From Gammaproteobacteria bacterium (lineage in GTDB: Bacteria; Pseudomonadota; Gammaproteobacteria; Steroidobacterales; Steroidobacteraceae), in contig PKRE01000002.1 of NCBI GenBank assembly GCA_017577615.1, positions 434,001-498,000 on the forward strand: a stretch of DNA of 64,000 nucleotides. The letters run 5' to 3'. Shown one piece after another: positions 8,738 through 17,942 of this stretch. Within the stretch, counting starts at the first letter, position 1, and each line of letters begins with the position of its first letter. Both the position numbers and the translations under genes were made by a program. The notes beneath the pieces are model-generated. The model searched no databases, was not told the DNA's origin, and was given only the letters and a program-made list of their open reading frames with translations.

Positions 8738-9625
8738 CTACTGCCTAGGGCCTTGCGCCTCGTGCGGTTTCAGCTGCACGAACAGTGTCACGCCCATGGC
8801 CCCCACCATTCTTTCCGCTTCGTCGGCAAGCACGCTGGCTCGTTGCACGCTCCAAGCGCCGGGAACGCGCAGCGTGACGGTTGCAAACCGTGCTGCACCA
8901 CCTCGACGGGTGCGTAAGTCTTCGAATGCCACGCCGTCTCGCTGCTCCAATTTTCTGAGTACGGTCTGGATGCTGCGGATGTCCTCGTCGGGCAGCGCGG
9001 CATCCATCAAGCCGCTCACGGAGCGGCGCAGCAGCCGCCAAGCCTCGCGCAGGATGTTCACGGCAACGAGCACTGCGACGAGCGGGTCCAGCCAGTACCA
9101 GCCGCTCAGGCCCGCTAGACCCACGCCCACGATGACACCGATCGTCGTCCACACGTCGGTCATCAAGTGGTGTCCGTCGGCTTCGGTCGCGAGCGAGCGA
9201 TGTGCCCGACCGGCGCTCAGCAGCACTTGCGCGACGAGGAAATTGATGATCGTCGCGGCAGCGGACAGCGCCACACCGGTGCTCAACGACTCCAGCGCCT
9301 GCGGCATGCGGAAGCGCTCAGTCGCTGCCAGCACGATGCCGATCGCAGCGATGCCGATCAAAAGGCCTTCGAACGCGGACGAAAAGTATTCCGCTTTACC
9401 GTGCCCGGAAGGATGGCCACGGTCGGCGGGCCGCCGTGCGTACGCGACCATCGCCAATGCGAACGATGCACCGAGAAGATTGACAAGCGACTCGAGCGCG
9501 TCTGAGAGAAAACCGACGGAATCGGTGACCCACCAGGCGCCGATCTTGAGCGCGATCGTCGCGAGCGCCGCCGCGACCGAGAGCCACAGGGCCTGATACG
9601 GAGTCACTGTTCTCATCGGCGGCAT
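8738..9625 (-). CDS. Cation diffusion facilitator family divalent-metal transporter
   Basis: The product has 295 residues, or 292 from the second Met (end 9616). It should export divalent metal across the inner membrane in exchange for protons. Several hydrophobic segments lie in the first ~210 residues. Family marks are SDALESLVNLLGASFALA in TM2, the loop HPSGHGKAEYFSSAFEGLL, HxxxD in DGHHLMTDVWTTIGV of TM5, and DPLVAVLVAVNI. The cytosolic C-terminal domain (~215-295) contains AALPDEDIRSIQTVLRKLEQ and a VTLRVPGAW strand. The metal is not decidable from sequence. The gene is convergent with the flagellar operon. Confidence 0.9.
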   Translation of the reverse strand: MPPMRTVTPYQALWLSVAAALATIALKIGAWWVTDSVGFLSDALESLVNLLGASFALAMVAYARRPADRGHPSGHGKAEYFSSAFEGLLIGIAAIGIVLAATERFRMPQALESLSTGVALSAAATIINFLVAQVLLSAGRAHRSLATEADGHHLMTDVWTTIGVIVGVGLAGLSGWYWLDPLVAVLVAVNILREAWRLLRRSVSGLMDAALPDEDIRSIQTVLRKLEQRDGVAFEDLRTRRGGAARFATVTLRVPGAWSVQRASVLADEAERMVGAMGVTLFVQLKPHEAQGPRQ

Positions 9626-9775
9626 CGAGTGGGCGCTGGGCTAGACTCATGACGCATGGCGCACGCCATTCGCGAGGAGTGTACCCGCGCTCGGACGGCG
9701 AGCGGCAAGCAGGCTTCGCAGCCCCGGGTGTCAATGCAATACTGCCCCGCGTTCTCGCTGCCGCAATCGTCTGTG

Positions 9776-11617
9776 TCATCCGCCTGGGGCGTCGCTCGCT
9801 GCGCTCTCCTCAAATTCCAGTGCGCCAAGGACGGGAAGACTCAGCTGCGAGACGTGCAGCGCGGCATCGTGCAGGATGTGGATCGTAGGCGGCGGATTGA
9901 ACTGCACGTTGCGCGTGCGCTGACGCGGATCGGCACCGGCGACCGTCAAGCGCAAACGATGGCCGGCTTTGATGATGGTCGAGGTCGGCAGCAGATCCAG
10001 CCGCATGCGTGCAGGTTCCCCAGGCACGAGCGGTTCGGCGGCGGCGCGCTCGCCGCTGTGATACGGTAACCCCATGTAGTCGCGATACGGTGGCGACTGC
10101 TCGCCGCGATGCGAGGCACGCAGGCGTCCATGCGTCACAATCGTGATAGCGCCGTTCGGCGCGACATCTTCCAGATAGACGAATAGATCGGCGTCAGGGG
10201 TCGTCGCCGACATCCATATGTCTGCGACCGGGTGGCCGGCGATGTGTGCATCCCGCGCGAGTGGCGCTGTCACATAGCTGAGCCCATGATTGTCGATGAC
10301 ACACGGCCACATCATGAAATAAGCATCCTGGGGATTGGCGCATTTCGGCGAGTAATCGACCGTGAACGCGTCGGCACCACCTGTCGACGTGGTGCTCGCC
10401 GTCAGCAGACCGGGCTCGCCCGGCTTCGCCTGACCGGCCAGTCGCAGCGTGTGTGTTCGCGCTTCCGGCAAGGGCCAACGTTCAGCGGTGCGCCACTCTT
10501 TGCCGGGCTCGGCATTCGTCGTGCGAAAATAAATGGGTGGCTCGCGATCCCAGCCGTTGTCGACTCCCTTCAAAAAGTGGTCGAAGAAGCGCAGCAACTC
10601 AATCGACATGGGGAAGTCGCCGGTTTGGCAGTGCCCCCACGAGCCCATCCATAGCTTGCGCGGATTGCGCAGGTTGTTGAACGCCAGGATGGCTTCGAAG
10701 CTACCCTCGTCGAACCAATTCCCCCAGATGAACAGTCCCACGCCGGAGCGTTCGATTTCCTCAATGTAGGTCGCAACACTGGCTTCCTTCCAAAAGGGCA
10801 CGCCGAGCAGCGGCGACACGTCATCACGATACCGCATGCCGCGCCAGAGCTCGGCCATCGGCGTGCCACGTTTGTGCGCTTCGATCGCAGCGCGCACCAG
10901 CGAGCCGTCCGTATCCTCATCAACGGGCAGCACGCCTTGACCGAAATCCTGTTCTGGATTTTCCGGGCGCGTATTGAACTGAGCGGTGATCCCGCCACGG
11001 CTCACGAAGCCGTACTTGTCAAAGTCCGTGCACCCAGCCGCCACGGCGCGCAGGTGCGGTGGCATCGTCGTGGCCGCATGATAGGCGCTCCCACCTACGT
11101 ACGAGCAGCCAGCAATACCGACCGCTCCAGTGCTCCACGGTTGCTTGGCTAGCCATTCCGTCATCTCGTACGCATCGAGCGCCTCAGTGCGATCCTGAAA
11201 GCCGCGTCGCGCCCCGAAGGACGCACCGCGCCCGCGCGTGTCCACGACTGCGATCACGTACCCGTGCTTGATCAATGGCAAGAGAAGCAATGCATCCGAA
11301 GCGGGGACGACCTCACCATTGGCGTCGCGGAAAGCGCGTCGATAGGGTGTATGGACCCAGACGACCGGGAACTTCTCGTCGACGGCTCGTCCGTCGCGTG
11401 CAGGCCGATAGATATCGACCGCAAGACGTACGCCGTCACGCATCGTGACGTACTGCGAGCTCTTGACCCACTCATCGAACCGCTCCTGAGAGTAGCCTTC
11501 GTAAACACCTGGCTGCGAGCGTTTGGGCACGTCGGCAAGAGCATGCGGCGACAGGAACAGCGCCGCGGCCACCGAGGCACACCCGACGAGTCTTATCAGC
11601 GATCGCACGATCGTCAT
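9776..11617 (-). CDS. Exported CocE/NonD-family hydrolase (X-Pro dipeptidyl-peptidase-like)
   Basis: From the second in-frame start (ATG 11617) the product has 613 residues and a Sec signal peptide, LVGCASVAAALFLSPHALA. The alpha/beta-hydrolase core has MRDGVRLAVDIYRPARDG, then WVHTPYRR, and the nucleophile elbow AGCSYVGGSAYH with Ser at about residue 172. A catalytic His candidate is in MGSWGHCQTGDFPMS. The C-terminal half is the jelly-roll X-Pro domain, with TPDADLFVYLEDVAPNG and AGHRLRLTVAGADPRQ. Family members cleave acyl esters or amides; the substrate here is unknown. A GTG at 11638 would add seven residues. Confidence 0.88.
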   Translation of the reverse strand: MTIVRSLIRLVGCASVAAALFLSPHALADVPKRSQPGVYEGYSQERFDEWVKSSQYVTMRDGVRLAVDIYRPARDGRAVDEKFPVVWVHTPYRRAFRDANGEVVPASDALLLLPLIKHGYVIAVVDTRGRGASFGARRGFQDRTEALDAYEMTEWLAKQPWSTGAVGIAGCSYVGGSAYHAATTMPPHLRAVAAGCTDFDKYGFVSRGGITAQFNTRPENPEQDFGQGVLPVDEDTDGSLVRAAIEAHKRGTPMAELWRGMRYRDDVSPLLGVPFWKEASVATYIEEIERSGVGLFIWGNWFDEGSFEAILAFNNLRNPRKLWMGSWGHCQTGDFPMSIELLRFFDHFLKGVDNGWDREPPIYFRTTNAEPGKEWRTAERWPLPEARTHTLRLAGQAKPGEPGLLTASTTSTGGADAFTVDYSPKCANPQDAYFMMWPCVIDNHGLSYVTAPLARDAHIAGHPVADIWMSATTPDADLFVYLEDVAPNGAITIVTHGRLRASHRGEQSPPYRDYMGLPYHSGERAAAEPLVPGEPARMRLDLLPTSTIIKAGHRLRLTVAGADPRQRTRNVQFNPPPTIHILHDAALHVSQLSLPVLGALEFEESAASDAPGG

Positions 11618-11721
11618 GGCATCTGAGCGCACGAGCACGTCATTCCTGAGTCAGGGTCGCAACGTCCGCAGCGGAACGGCACCCAGCTTCTTACTGGCAG
11701 AGCCATCACGCATCGACGGCC

Positions 11722-12642
11722 TTACTTGCCCAGCATCCCATTCACATCGAGCCAGAGCATGAACTGCGTGAACCAACCGGTGCTGGTCTTGCCAGGATTG
11801 CCGAGACCGAAACCGTGACCGCCGTTCTGATAGAGGTGAAACTCCACTGGACGTCCCGCCTTCTTCCAGGATGTGATGAGCCCGTAGTCATCGTTGGCGA
11901 ACAACGGGTCGTCGGCCGCCAGCACCACGAACATCGGAGGCGCATCAGGCGGAACGTCGACCGCCCGCAACGAGCCATAGATCGGTGCAATGAAGGCGGG
12001 CTTGTTTTCCTTCGATTGCAGGGTCGCGGCCATGGTCGCGCCGGCGCCCGCTGAGAAACCCATCATGCCGACTCGGTTGGGATCGATATTCCATTCCTTT
12101 GCACGCGAGCGCACCAGCCTGAAAGCAGCGGTCGCGTCCTCGAGCGCCATGGCGATCGGCGAGAGTTGCACACCCTGTGCCGACGCAGGCGTCGGTGCCG
12201 TCAAAGGATTGCCTTTGGCGAATTCTTCCCAGTCAGGTGCCGTCGGCAGCAGGCGGTACTTCAGCACGAATGCGGCGATGCCTTGCTCTTGAAGCGCCTC
12301 AGCGACTTCCCATCCTTCGTTGCCCATCGAGAGGACGCGGAACGCACCACCTGGAGCAACGATCACGGCCGCGCCGGTTGCCTGCGCAGGATCGGGTAGG
12401 AAAGGCGTGAGCGTCGCGCGTGACACGTTACGCACGAACGGATCACCCCATTGCTCGTACCAGCTCTCTTCCGCCGTCTGGCCCGGCACGCCGCCGGTAT
12501 TGAGCGGAATCGCATTGGGCTCGGCCGGCGCCGGTATCGGTGTCTTCGGCGCTTCTTCCTGCGCTTGCACCGAGAACGATGCCCACAGCATGGTTGTGAG
12601 CAAGGTAAGAGCGACCAGAGACCGTCTAATGCACCTTGACAT
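11722..12642 (-). CDS. Exported alpha/beta hydrolase, BD-FAE/acetyl-esterase type
   Basis: Starting at ATG 12642, which puts a clean signal peptide first (LVALTLLTTMLWASFSVQA), the product has 306 residues. The oxyanion region is VIVAPGGAFRVLS. The nucleophile elbow is VGMMGFSAGAGATMAATLQ with Ser at about residue 197. The acid is in FVVLAADDPLFANDD and the His in NGGHGFGLGNPG. This order fits carbohydrate or short-chain acyl esterases of the esterase D/BD-FAE type. A further in-frame start lies upstream, but its extension is not signal-like. It sits in a run of four exported hydrolases. Confidence 0.85.
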   Translation of the reverse strand: MSRCIRRSLVALTLLTTMLWASFSVQAQEEAPKTPIPAPAEPNAIPLNTGGVPGQTAEESWYEQWGDPFVRNVSRATLTPFLPDPAQATGAAVIVAPGGAFRVLSMGNEGWEVAEALQEQGIAAFVLKYRLLPTAPDWEEFAKGNPLTAPTPASAQGVQLSPIAMALEDATAAFRLVRSRAKEWNIDPNRVGMMGFSAGAGATMAATLQSKENKPAFIAPIYGSLRAVDVPPDAPPMFVVLAADDPLFANDDYGLITSWKKAGRPVEFHLYQNGGHGFGLGNPGKTSTGWFTQFMLWLDVNGMLGK

Positions 12643-12759
12643 GACAAAACCCCCGTGAATCTGAGAACGGGCATGTGAGCCCGTGCCTCGCAATCACCGT
12701 TATCTTTCTCACGCAACCCCGGATGCTGAGCAGCGCACAGGCCGCAACGCGACGTCTCG

Positions 12760-14430
12760 TCACTCGCACGAAAAGCTCGATGCGAGCTCGACGTTGCCTC
12801 CTTTATAGGTCGCTTGCTTCGGATATGGGCACAACGGTCGCGACCGTTCTTTGAACGTCGAGCCTGGGCCGGCCTTCGCCAGCAACTCCTGAGGCGCTTG
12901 ATTCTGCTCGACCCAGCGCACCGCCGCGGCCAGTGCATCGAACGAATCCGTAGCAGGCCCACCGCCGCAATGCCCCATGCCCGGCACGAGATACAGACGG
13001 AGGAACTCGTCTGCACGCGCGCCGTACTTGCGTTTGACAGCTTCGACGTAGTCGATCGTATCTTGCGGAGCGAAGATGGCGTCCGCCATACCGTGGATGA
13101 GGATGAGCTTACCGCCGCGCTCGACGAATGCCGAAAGCTCCGTGGAGGTCGCGTTGACGACTTCCTCAGCCGGCTGAGCGAACGGACTTTCGCTGCGCCG
13201 GAAACGCGCGCGCAGCTCATCCAGACTCGTCTCGAGCATGAACCCGTACAGATCGCTGGTCATGATCGGAGGCGTGCTGAAGACGTGCGACATCGCACCG
13301 GCAACCAGCGTCGTGTTGATCGCGCTCGGCGGCATGTCTTCGGGCGCTCCCAGCTTCCACATCGTCCAAAGGGGCGAATTGATACCTGGATCGTAGGCCC
13401 AACGGGTGTACACGGGATGTCCGTTCGCGTCTTTCGCGCCTTCGAACATCTTGCGGATCACATCGACCTTTCTGGGCTCAAGACACCCCGACGTCTGTCC
13501 CTTCGCACATTGCACGCTGCTTGGATCGAAGTCGCACTGCGCGGGGTGCAGCACCATGCCGTCGGCTACGCCATCGAGCCGATCGCAGTGCGCGAGAATA
13601 CCGTCGCCGAGCACCTTCAAGTCTTCGCTCGACAACGCAGCGCCGAGCAGCGGACGTCCATCCGCCGCACGCGGCGCGATCGACGCAAGCAACTGCGTTT
13701 GCGCGAGCGCATCGAGCGACGCGTCGCTGACCCGATGGGCGGGAGCGATCGCGACGATAGCATCGAACAGCTCCGGAAAGCGTTGCGACGCCATCATGCC
13801 TTGTCGACCACCGTTCGAGCAGCCGACGAAGTAGGAGCGGGCAGGCCCGTTCCCGTACATCTGCTCGATGAGCCCGCGCGCAGCGAGCGTGACAACAGGC
13901 AAGTGGTTATACCCATAATCGATACGCGCCTGCGGATCAGCACCAAACTGGTACGGTCCTAGAGGCCCCGGCTCGTTCAGGTGACCCGCGTCGGTCGAGA
14001 CGACCGCGTAGCCGAGCGATAGCGCGTTCGGTGCATCACCAACCGCTGTTGCACCGATCGCCGGGCGTAGCTCCCCATCCGTGCCACCACCACCTTGGAA
14101 GAGAAAGCGCCGGTTCCAGCTCTCCGGCAGGCGCAACTCCATGCCGATCGCATACGGCTTGCCATCAATACCGGTACGCTCATTGAGTCTTGCCTGCACG
14201 CGACAGTGCATCGGGACTGGGCTCGAACCACCGAAGATCGGCACCGTCCCCGCGGGAACGAGCTCGGCGCTCACGATCTTGCCGCCGGTCAGTTCATGCG
14301 CCTGCAGCGCTGCACACCTGCTCTCGAAAGAATCGCGCCAAGCCGACTCTTCGCTCTCGGACGGATTGGGCTTGCATGCGATGAGCGTCGTGCTTGCGAG
14401 GATCGCAAGCACACGGTGGTTGCATTTCAT
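12760..14430 (-). CDS. Tannase/feruloyl-esterase family lipoprotein
   Basis: The 556-residue product begins with a short signal and lipobox (ILASTTLIAC, Cys19), suggesting a lipid-anchored enzyme. It has the tannase/feruloyl esterase signatures: FLFQGGGGTDGE for the oxyanion side, SYFVGCSNGGRQGMMASQRF with the CS nucleophile pair (Cys204, Ser205), the acid in LIHGMADAIFAPQDTIDYV, and the HC pair in VPGMGHCGGGPATDSFDAL. The CS-D-HC pattern, with a disulfide next to the triad, is diagnostic of the family. It would hydrolyse ester-linked phenolic acids or tannin-like substrates. Confidence 0.9.
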   Translation of the reverse strand: MKCNHRVLAILASTTLIACKPNPSESEESAWRDSFESRCAALQAHELTGGKIVSAELVPAGTVPIFGGSSPVPMHCRVQARLNERTGIDGKPYAIGMELRLPESWNRRFLFQGGGGTDGELRPAIGATAVGDAPNALSLGYAVVSTDAGHLNEPGPLGPYQFGADPQARIDYGYNHLPVVTLAARGLIEQMYGNGPARSYFVGCSNGGRQGMMASQRFPELFDAIVAIAPAHRVSDASLDALAQTQLLASIAPRAADGRPLLGAALSSEDLKVLGDGILAHCDRLDGVADGMVLHPAQCDFDPSSVQCAKGQTSGCLEPRKVDVIRKMFEGAKDANGHPVYTRWAYDPGINSPLWTMWKLGAPEDMPPSAINTTLVAGAMSHVFSTPPIMTSDLYGFMLETSLDELRARFRRSESPFAQPAEEVVNATSTELSAFVERGGKLILIHGMADAIFAPQDTIDYVEAVKRKYGARADEFLRLYLVPGMGHCGGGPATDSFDALAAAVRWVEQNQAPQELLAKAGPGSTFKERSRPLCPYPKQATYKGGNVELASSFSCE

Positions 14431-14491
14431 CGATCGTCTTCGAGGTTTCGCTCAGACAGCCATCACGGCGAGCGGATCGTGAGCAATCCGC

Positions 14492-15442
14492 TCAGTCCAG
14501 ATTCTTGCTTTCGAAAGTCCAGTCCGGATCGCGGCACAAACGGCATTGCGGGCCGACGAACCACTGCTTTGCCTTCTCATCGCCCCGCAGCTGCCATTCC
14601 AGCCAGGCCACTGCCACCTGTGCAGCCCGTCCCCCGTTGGGCTCCATGAACGTGCCACCATGTCCGACATCTATATTGGCAATCGCCGCGGGAACGTGAT
14701 TGATCCTGCGGAAGTCGTCCATGCCGTTCTCGTATGCGATGTCAGTCGGCCCACCTTGAATGTACAACACCGGTGTGTGCAGCTTCTTGAGCGTTTCCTT
14801 GCCAATGTCCATGGAAGGAAGACGCACTGCATATTCAGGGCTGAAGATGCCGCTGTTGTGAATGATTAACGTCCGGACGCGCTTGTCGTCGGCGACTTGG
14901 AGCGCTTGCAAGCCACCGCAGCTGAAACCGGACAAGGCAATAGCCGACGGATCGATACGATCGTAAAACGCGCTGCCTTGGCGTTCATTTTCAGCCAGCG
15001 CCCAGTCGATCGCCTCGATGAGTTGCGCGGCACTGGTAGCCGGAGGCGGCAGCTGGCCGTCCGGCGACGGCTCACGCGGCGGCGCCGGCTGCGTTCCCGG
15101 CCCCGACTTGATCGTGCCATTCGCAATCGCCAGGTATCCGTGAGACGCGATCTCGAGCAAGTGCAGGCGCGAGCTCGCACCATCGTCGGAGCAGCCGCCG
15201 TTACCCCACGCAACCACCCCCAGTTTCTTGTCACCCAGCTTGGTCAGATCCGCCGGACGATAGATGACGTGCCCTGGAAGGGAAGCGACTTCTTCTTTAA
15301 CAGCCGGAAACGGACCGGTACCAGGCATGTCCGGTATTTCCGATGAGCTTTCAGCCCATGCCAACGTGCACATCATGACGAGCGCAGCGCCGCTTGTCGC
15401 AAGGCCCGTGCCCATCCGCTTCGCTGTTTCCAACGCTGTCAC
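14492..15442 (-). CDS. Exported alpha/beta hydrolase
   Basis: This 316-residue product has an N-terminal signal (GTGLATSGAALVMMCTLAWA). The elements of an alpha/beta hydrolase are present: LGVVAWGNGGCSDDGASS as oxyanion loop, IALSGFSCGGLQALQVADDK as nucleophile elbow with Ser at about 174, the acid region in TPVLYIQGGPTDIAYENG, and the His in ANIDVGHGGTFMEPNGG. Substrate unknown. It lies 61 bp upstream of the tannase-like gene in transcription order, and its first base is 15442. Confidence 0.85.
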   Translation of the reverse strand: MTALETAKRMGTGLATSGAALVMMCTLAWAESSSEIPDMPGTGPFPAVKEEVASLPGHVIYRPADLTKLGDKKLGVVAWGNGGCSDDGASSRLHLLEIASHGYLAIANGTIKSGPGTQPAPPREPSPDGQLPPPATSAAQLIEAIDWALAENERQGSAFYDRIDPSAIALSGFSCGGLQALQVADDKRVRTLIIHNSGIFSPEYAVRLPSMDIGKETLKKLHTPVLYIQGGPTDIAYENGMDDFRRINHVPAAIANIDVGHGGTFMEPNGGRAAQVAVAWLEWQLRGDEKAKQWFVGPQCRLCRDPDWTFESKNLD

Positions 15443-15719
15443 AACCGCCTCCCGCTAAGGCAACATCAATCGGTGGTCTTAGGATGATAGTGCAATTGCA
15501 TGGCAGATCATGTGCGTATCGAGACCCTTGTCATTAAGTTGACGTTTCTACGCACTTGTCTACAGACAGGGATTCGCGAACGACGTGAAGCACTCAAGCG
15601 CGCTGCAGGCAGCTGATGCGGACGCGCTGACCCGGCTGTCGCGAGCAGTAGCCCAACAGCAATGATATCTCTCCATATGCTCAACGATATGTCTTCTTCT
15701 CCACGGCGCGTCGGCTCGA

Positions 15720-16727
15720 CTAGACACTGCGCAGCAGCTGCATAATGTGTGCGCGAATTCGGCCGTAGTTGTGCGGTTTGAGCGGTCCGAGCACTCCGTG
15801 CTGCTCAGGCGGAAGATGAGCGAGCGGATGTCCGTTCGTCCGGAACACGTAGTGATCAAAGAAGGCCTTCCATGCCTGCCTTTCTGCAGGAGGCCGTTCT
15901 GCGATCGTGATCATGCTCAGAAGCAGCGCTGTGGACGGCGCATCCGGTCCGATACTGAACACATCCCACCAATAGTTCACCATTGCATTGAACTCGCTCA
16001 AAGCTTCGACCTGATGCCACCACAGCTTCGGGATGTAGATGGCATCTCCTGGATGAAGCTCGGCGATCCACGCTTGCTCTCGAATGGCGCGAAAGCGCGG
16101 ATATCGTTCGTCGTTCTCCGGTGCAGAGGCAGCGAGGCTGACGGGCTGGCCCGCCATCGTATGGTCGATCGGACCCACGTAAAGGTCGCCGATGGTCTCC
16201 GGCGCGTACAGCGTGAAGCGCCGCGTTCCGGCGACGACACAGGCAACATTGTCGAACGTGTCGTAGTGGCACGCGACGTTCGATGCGTGTCCCAGCCAGA
16301 TTCGCGGCACCACTTCGCTCGGCACGATCGGCACGTAGTTCTGCTGCGCGAACCCAGGGAGCAAACGATCGATGGGCAAGGAGCCCATATAGATCGTGGT
16401 GCGCGTCGGGGGAGCGAAGATCCGATCGAGCGCCTCCGCGAACTTCAATTGCCTGCGCTCGAAATTGAATCCCTTCAAATCGTCGCTGTAGTAGTACTTG
16501 CCGGCGATGCGGGCGTCGGCAACGAATACCTCCGTGACGTGGCCCTCGTCGAACTGCAACAGGTACTCCTTGAAACGGTCCATCGATTCCTGGACGGCGA
16601 CGACCGCCGGCCAGGCACGCACTAAGCCGCGAATCACGACAGGCCGACACGCCTCGGCGACCTCGCGCCGGAACGTATCAGGATCCTGCAGTCCCTCAGC
16701 TGAAATTTCCGATGGGTTCATACTCAT
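15720..16727 (-). CDS. Cupin-8/JmjC-like Fe(II)/2-oxoglutarate-type protein
   Basis: From ATG 16727 the product has 335 residues (a second Met is two codons later). It matches the cupin-like domain 8 group: RPVVIRGLVRAWPAV near the N-terminus, a core HxD pair in NVACHYDTFDNVACVVAG, and the distal His in GDAIYIPKLWWHQVEALSEF. These three residues (about His154, Asp156 and His238) would bind iron. Relatives hydroxylate proteins or small molecules and often accompany TonB receptors or flavin halogenases. A TonB receptor occurs in the window but not adjacent. The upstream neighbour is divergent. Confidence 0.85.
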   Translation of the reverse strand: MSMNPSEISAEGLQDPDTFRREVAEACRPVVIRGLVRAWPAVVAVQESMDRFKEYLLQFDEGHVTEVFVADARIAGKYYYSDDLKGFNFERRQLKFAEALDRIFAPPTRTTIYMGSLPIDRLLPGFAQQNYVPIVPSEVVPRIWLGHASNVACHYDTFDNVACVVAGTRRFTLYAPETIGDLYVGPIDHTMAGQPVSLAASAPENDERYPRFRAIREQAWIAELHPGDAIYIPKLWWHQVEALSEFNAMVNYWWDVFSIGPDAPSTALLLSMITIAERPPAERQAWKAFFDHYVFRTNGHPLAHLPPEQHGVLGPLKPHNYGRIRAHIMQLLRSV

Positions 16728-16962
16728 TTTCGTATCACGCCTACCGTCGCAAAGGCGCATCAGGCACTCAGCTTACTTGGACACAGCCGTTCAGCGAACC
16801 TCTTGACATTTCGTCACTAGGATGCCGAATTGCACTCCATCATAGGATAGAAAGTTATATGCCAACGGCCATCTGCGTCGTCTTGCGGAGAGCCTGCCTC
16901 CGTGCACGCTCCAGGCGATGGCCTCGCACCTACAACTCAAGAACACGTCGGAGGATTTGATC

Positions 16963-17892
16963 GTGCACGACCGCCGCACCTTTCTATCGAACGCGGCTGT
17001 GGCAGCGGCACTCGCTACGACGGGAGGCGGCGCCACGCTGCTCAATGCCATGAACGCGACGGCCGCGACATCGAGCGCTCGTCGCCCGTTCAAGCTTCGC
17101 TACGCGCCGCACTTCGGGATGTTCGAGGCACACGCTGGTCCTGACTTGATTGCGCAACTCGAGTTCATGGCAAGCGAGGGTTTCACGGCGATCGAAGACA
17201 ACGAGCTCATGTCCAGACCCGTCGCTGTCCAGGAACGCATCGGTGCTGCGCTCGGGCGGCTGGGCATGACCATGGGCGTGTTCGTCATCGACGCGGGCGA
17301 CAATTGGAAGCCATCGCTCACGACGGGTCGAGCGGAGTTTCGCGATCGCTTTCTGCGAGCGTGTCGTGCCGCCGTCGAAGTCGCGAAACGGGTCAATGCA
17401 CGATGGGCGACGGTCGTGCCCGGATTCTTCGATCGCAGCTTGCCCATCGGTTTGCAGACGGCCCACGTCATCGACGCGCTGCGTGCTGCTGCCGAGATCC
17501 TCGAGCCGCATAATCTCACGATGGTGCTCGAGCCGCTCAGCGATACGCCGGAGCTCTTCCTGCGCACATCCGATCAGGCATTTGCCATTTGTCGCGCGGT
17601 GAACAGTCCCGCGTGCAAGATCCTGTACGACATGTACCACATGCAGCGCAACGAGGGCGACATCATCGCCAACATCGACCGGACTTGGAGCGAGATCGCC
17701 TACTTCCAGATCGGCGATAACCCTGGCCGTAAGGAGCCCGGCACGGGTGAGATGAACTATCGCAACATTTTTCGCCACATCCACAGCAAGGGCTTCGATG
17801 GCATCCTCGGCATGGAGCATGGCAACGCCCAGCCGGGCAAAGCGGGCGAACGCGCCGTGATCGATGCCTACGTCGCTGCGGATTCGTTCTGA
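16963..17892 (+). CDS. Tat-exported hydroxypyruvate-isomerase-like TIM barrel
   Basis: The start is taken as GTG 16963, because GGAGG at 16950-16954 lies 8 bases before it and the resulting N-terminus (DRRTFLSNAAVAAALATTGG) is a Tat signal peptide. An upstream ATG at 16918 would bury that signal. The mature part is an AP-endonuclease-2-type TIM barrel. It has VLEPLSDTPELF, KILYDMYHMQRNEGDI, FQIGDNPGRKEPGTGEMNY and GILGMEHGNAQPGKAG, which place the metal-binding Glu/Asp/His residues and the R-x-E-P loop of hydroxypyruvate isomerase relatives. The true substrate is unknown, and periplasmic export makes a sugar-type substrate likely. Confidence 0.85.
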   Translation: MHDRRTFLSNAAVAAALATTGGGATLLNAMNATAATSSARRPFKLRYAPHFGMFEAHAGPDLIAQLEFMASEGFTAIEDNELMSRPVAVQERIGAALGRLGMTMGVFVIDAGDNWKPSLTTGRAEFRDRFLRACRAAVEVAKRVNARWATVVPGFFDRSLPIGLQTAHVIDALRAAAEILEPHNLTMVLEPLSDTPELFLRTSDQAFAICRAVNSPACKILYDMYHMQRNEGDIIANIDRTWSEIAYFQIGDNPGRKEPGTGEMNYRNIFRHIHSKGFDGILGMEHGNAQPGKAGERAVIDAYVAADSF

Positions 17893-17942
17893 TTGCAACA
17901 GGGTAGGGCAGCGACGTTCCCGTTGGCGCTATCGGCGCGCAC

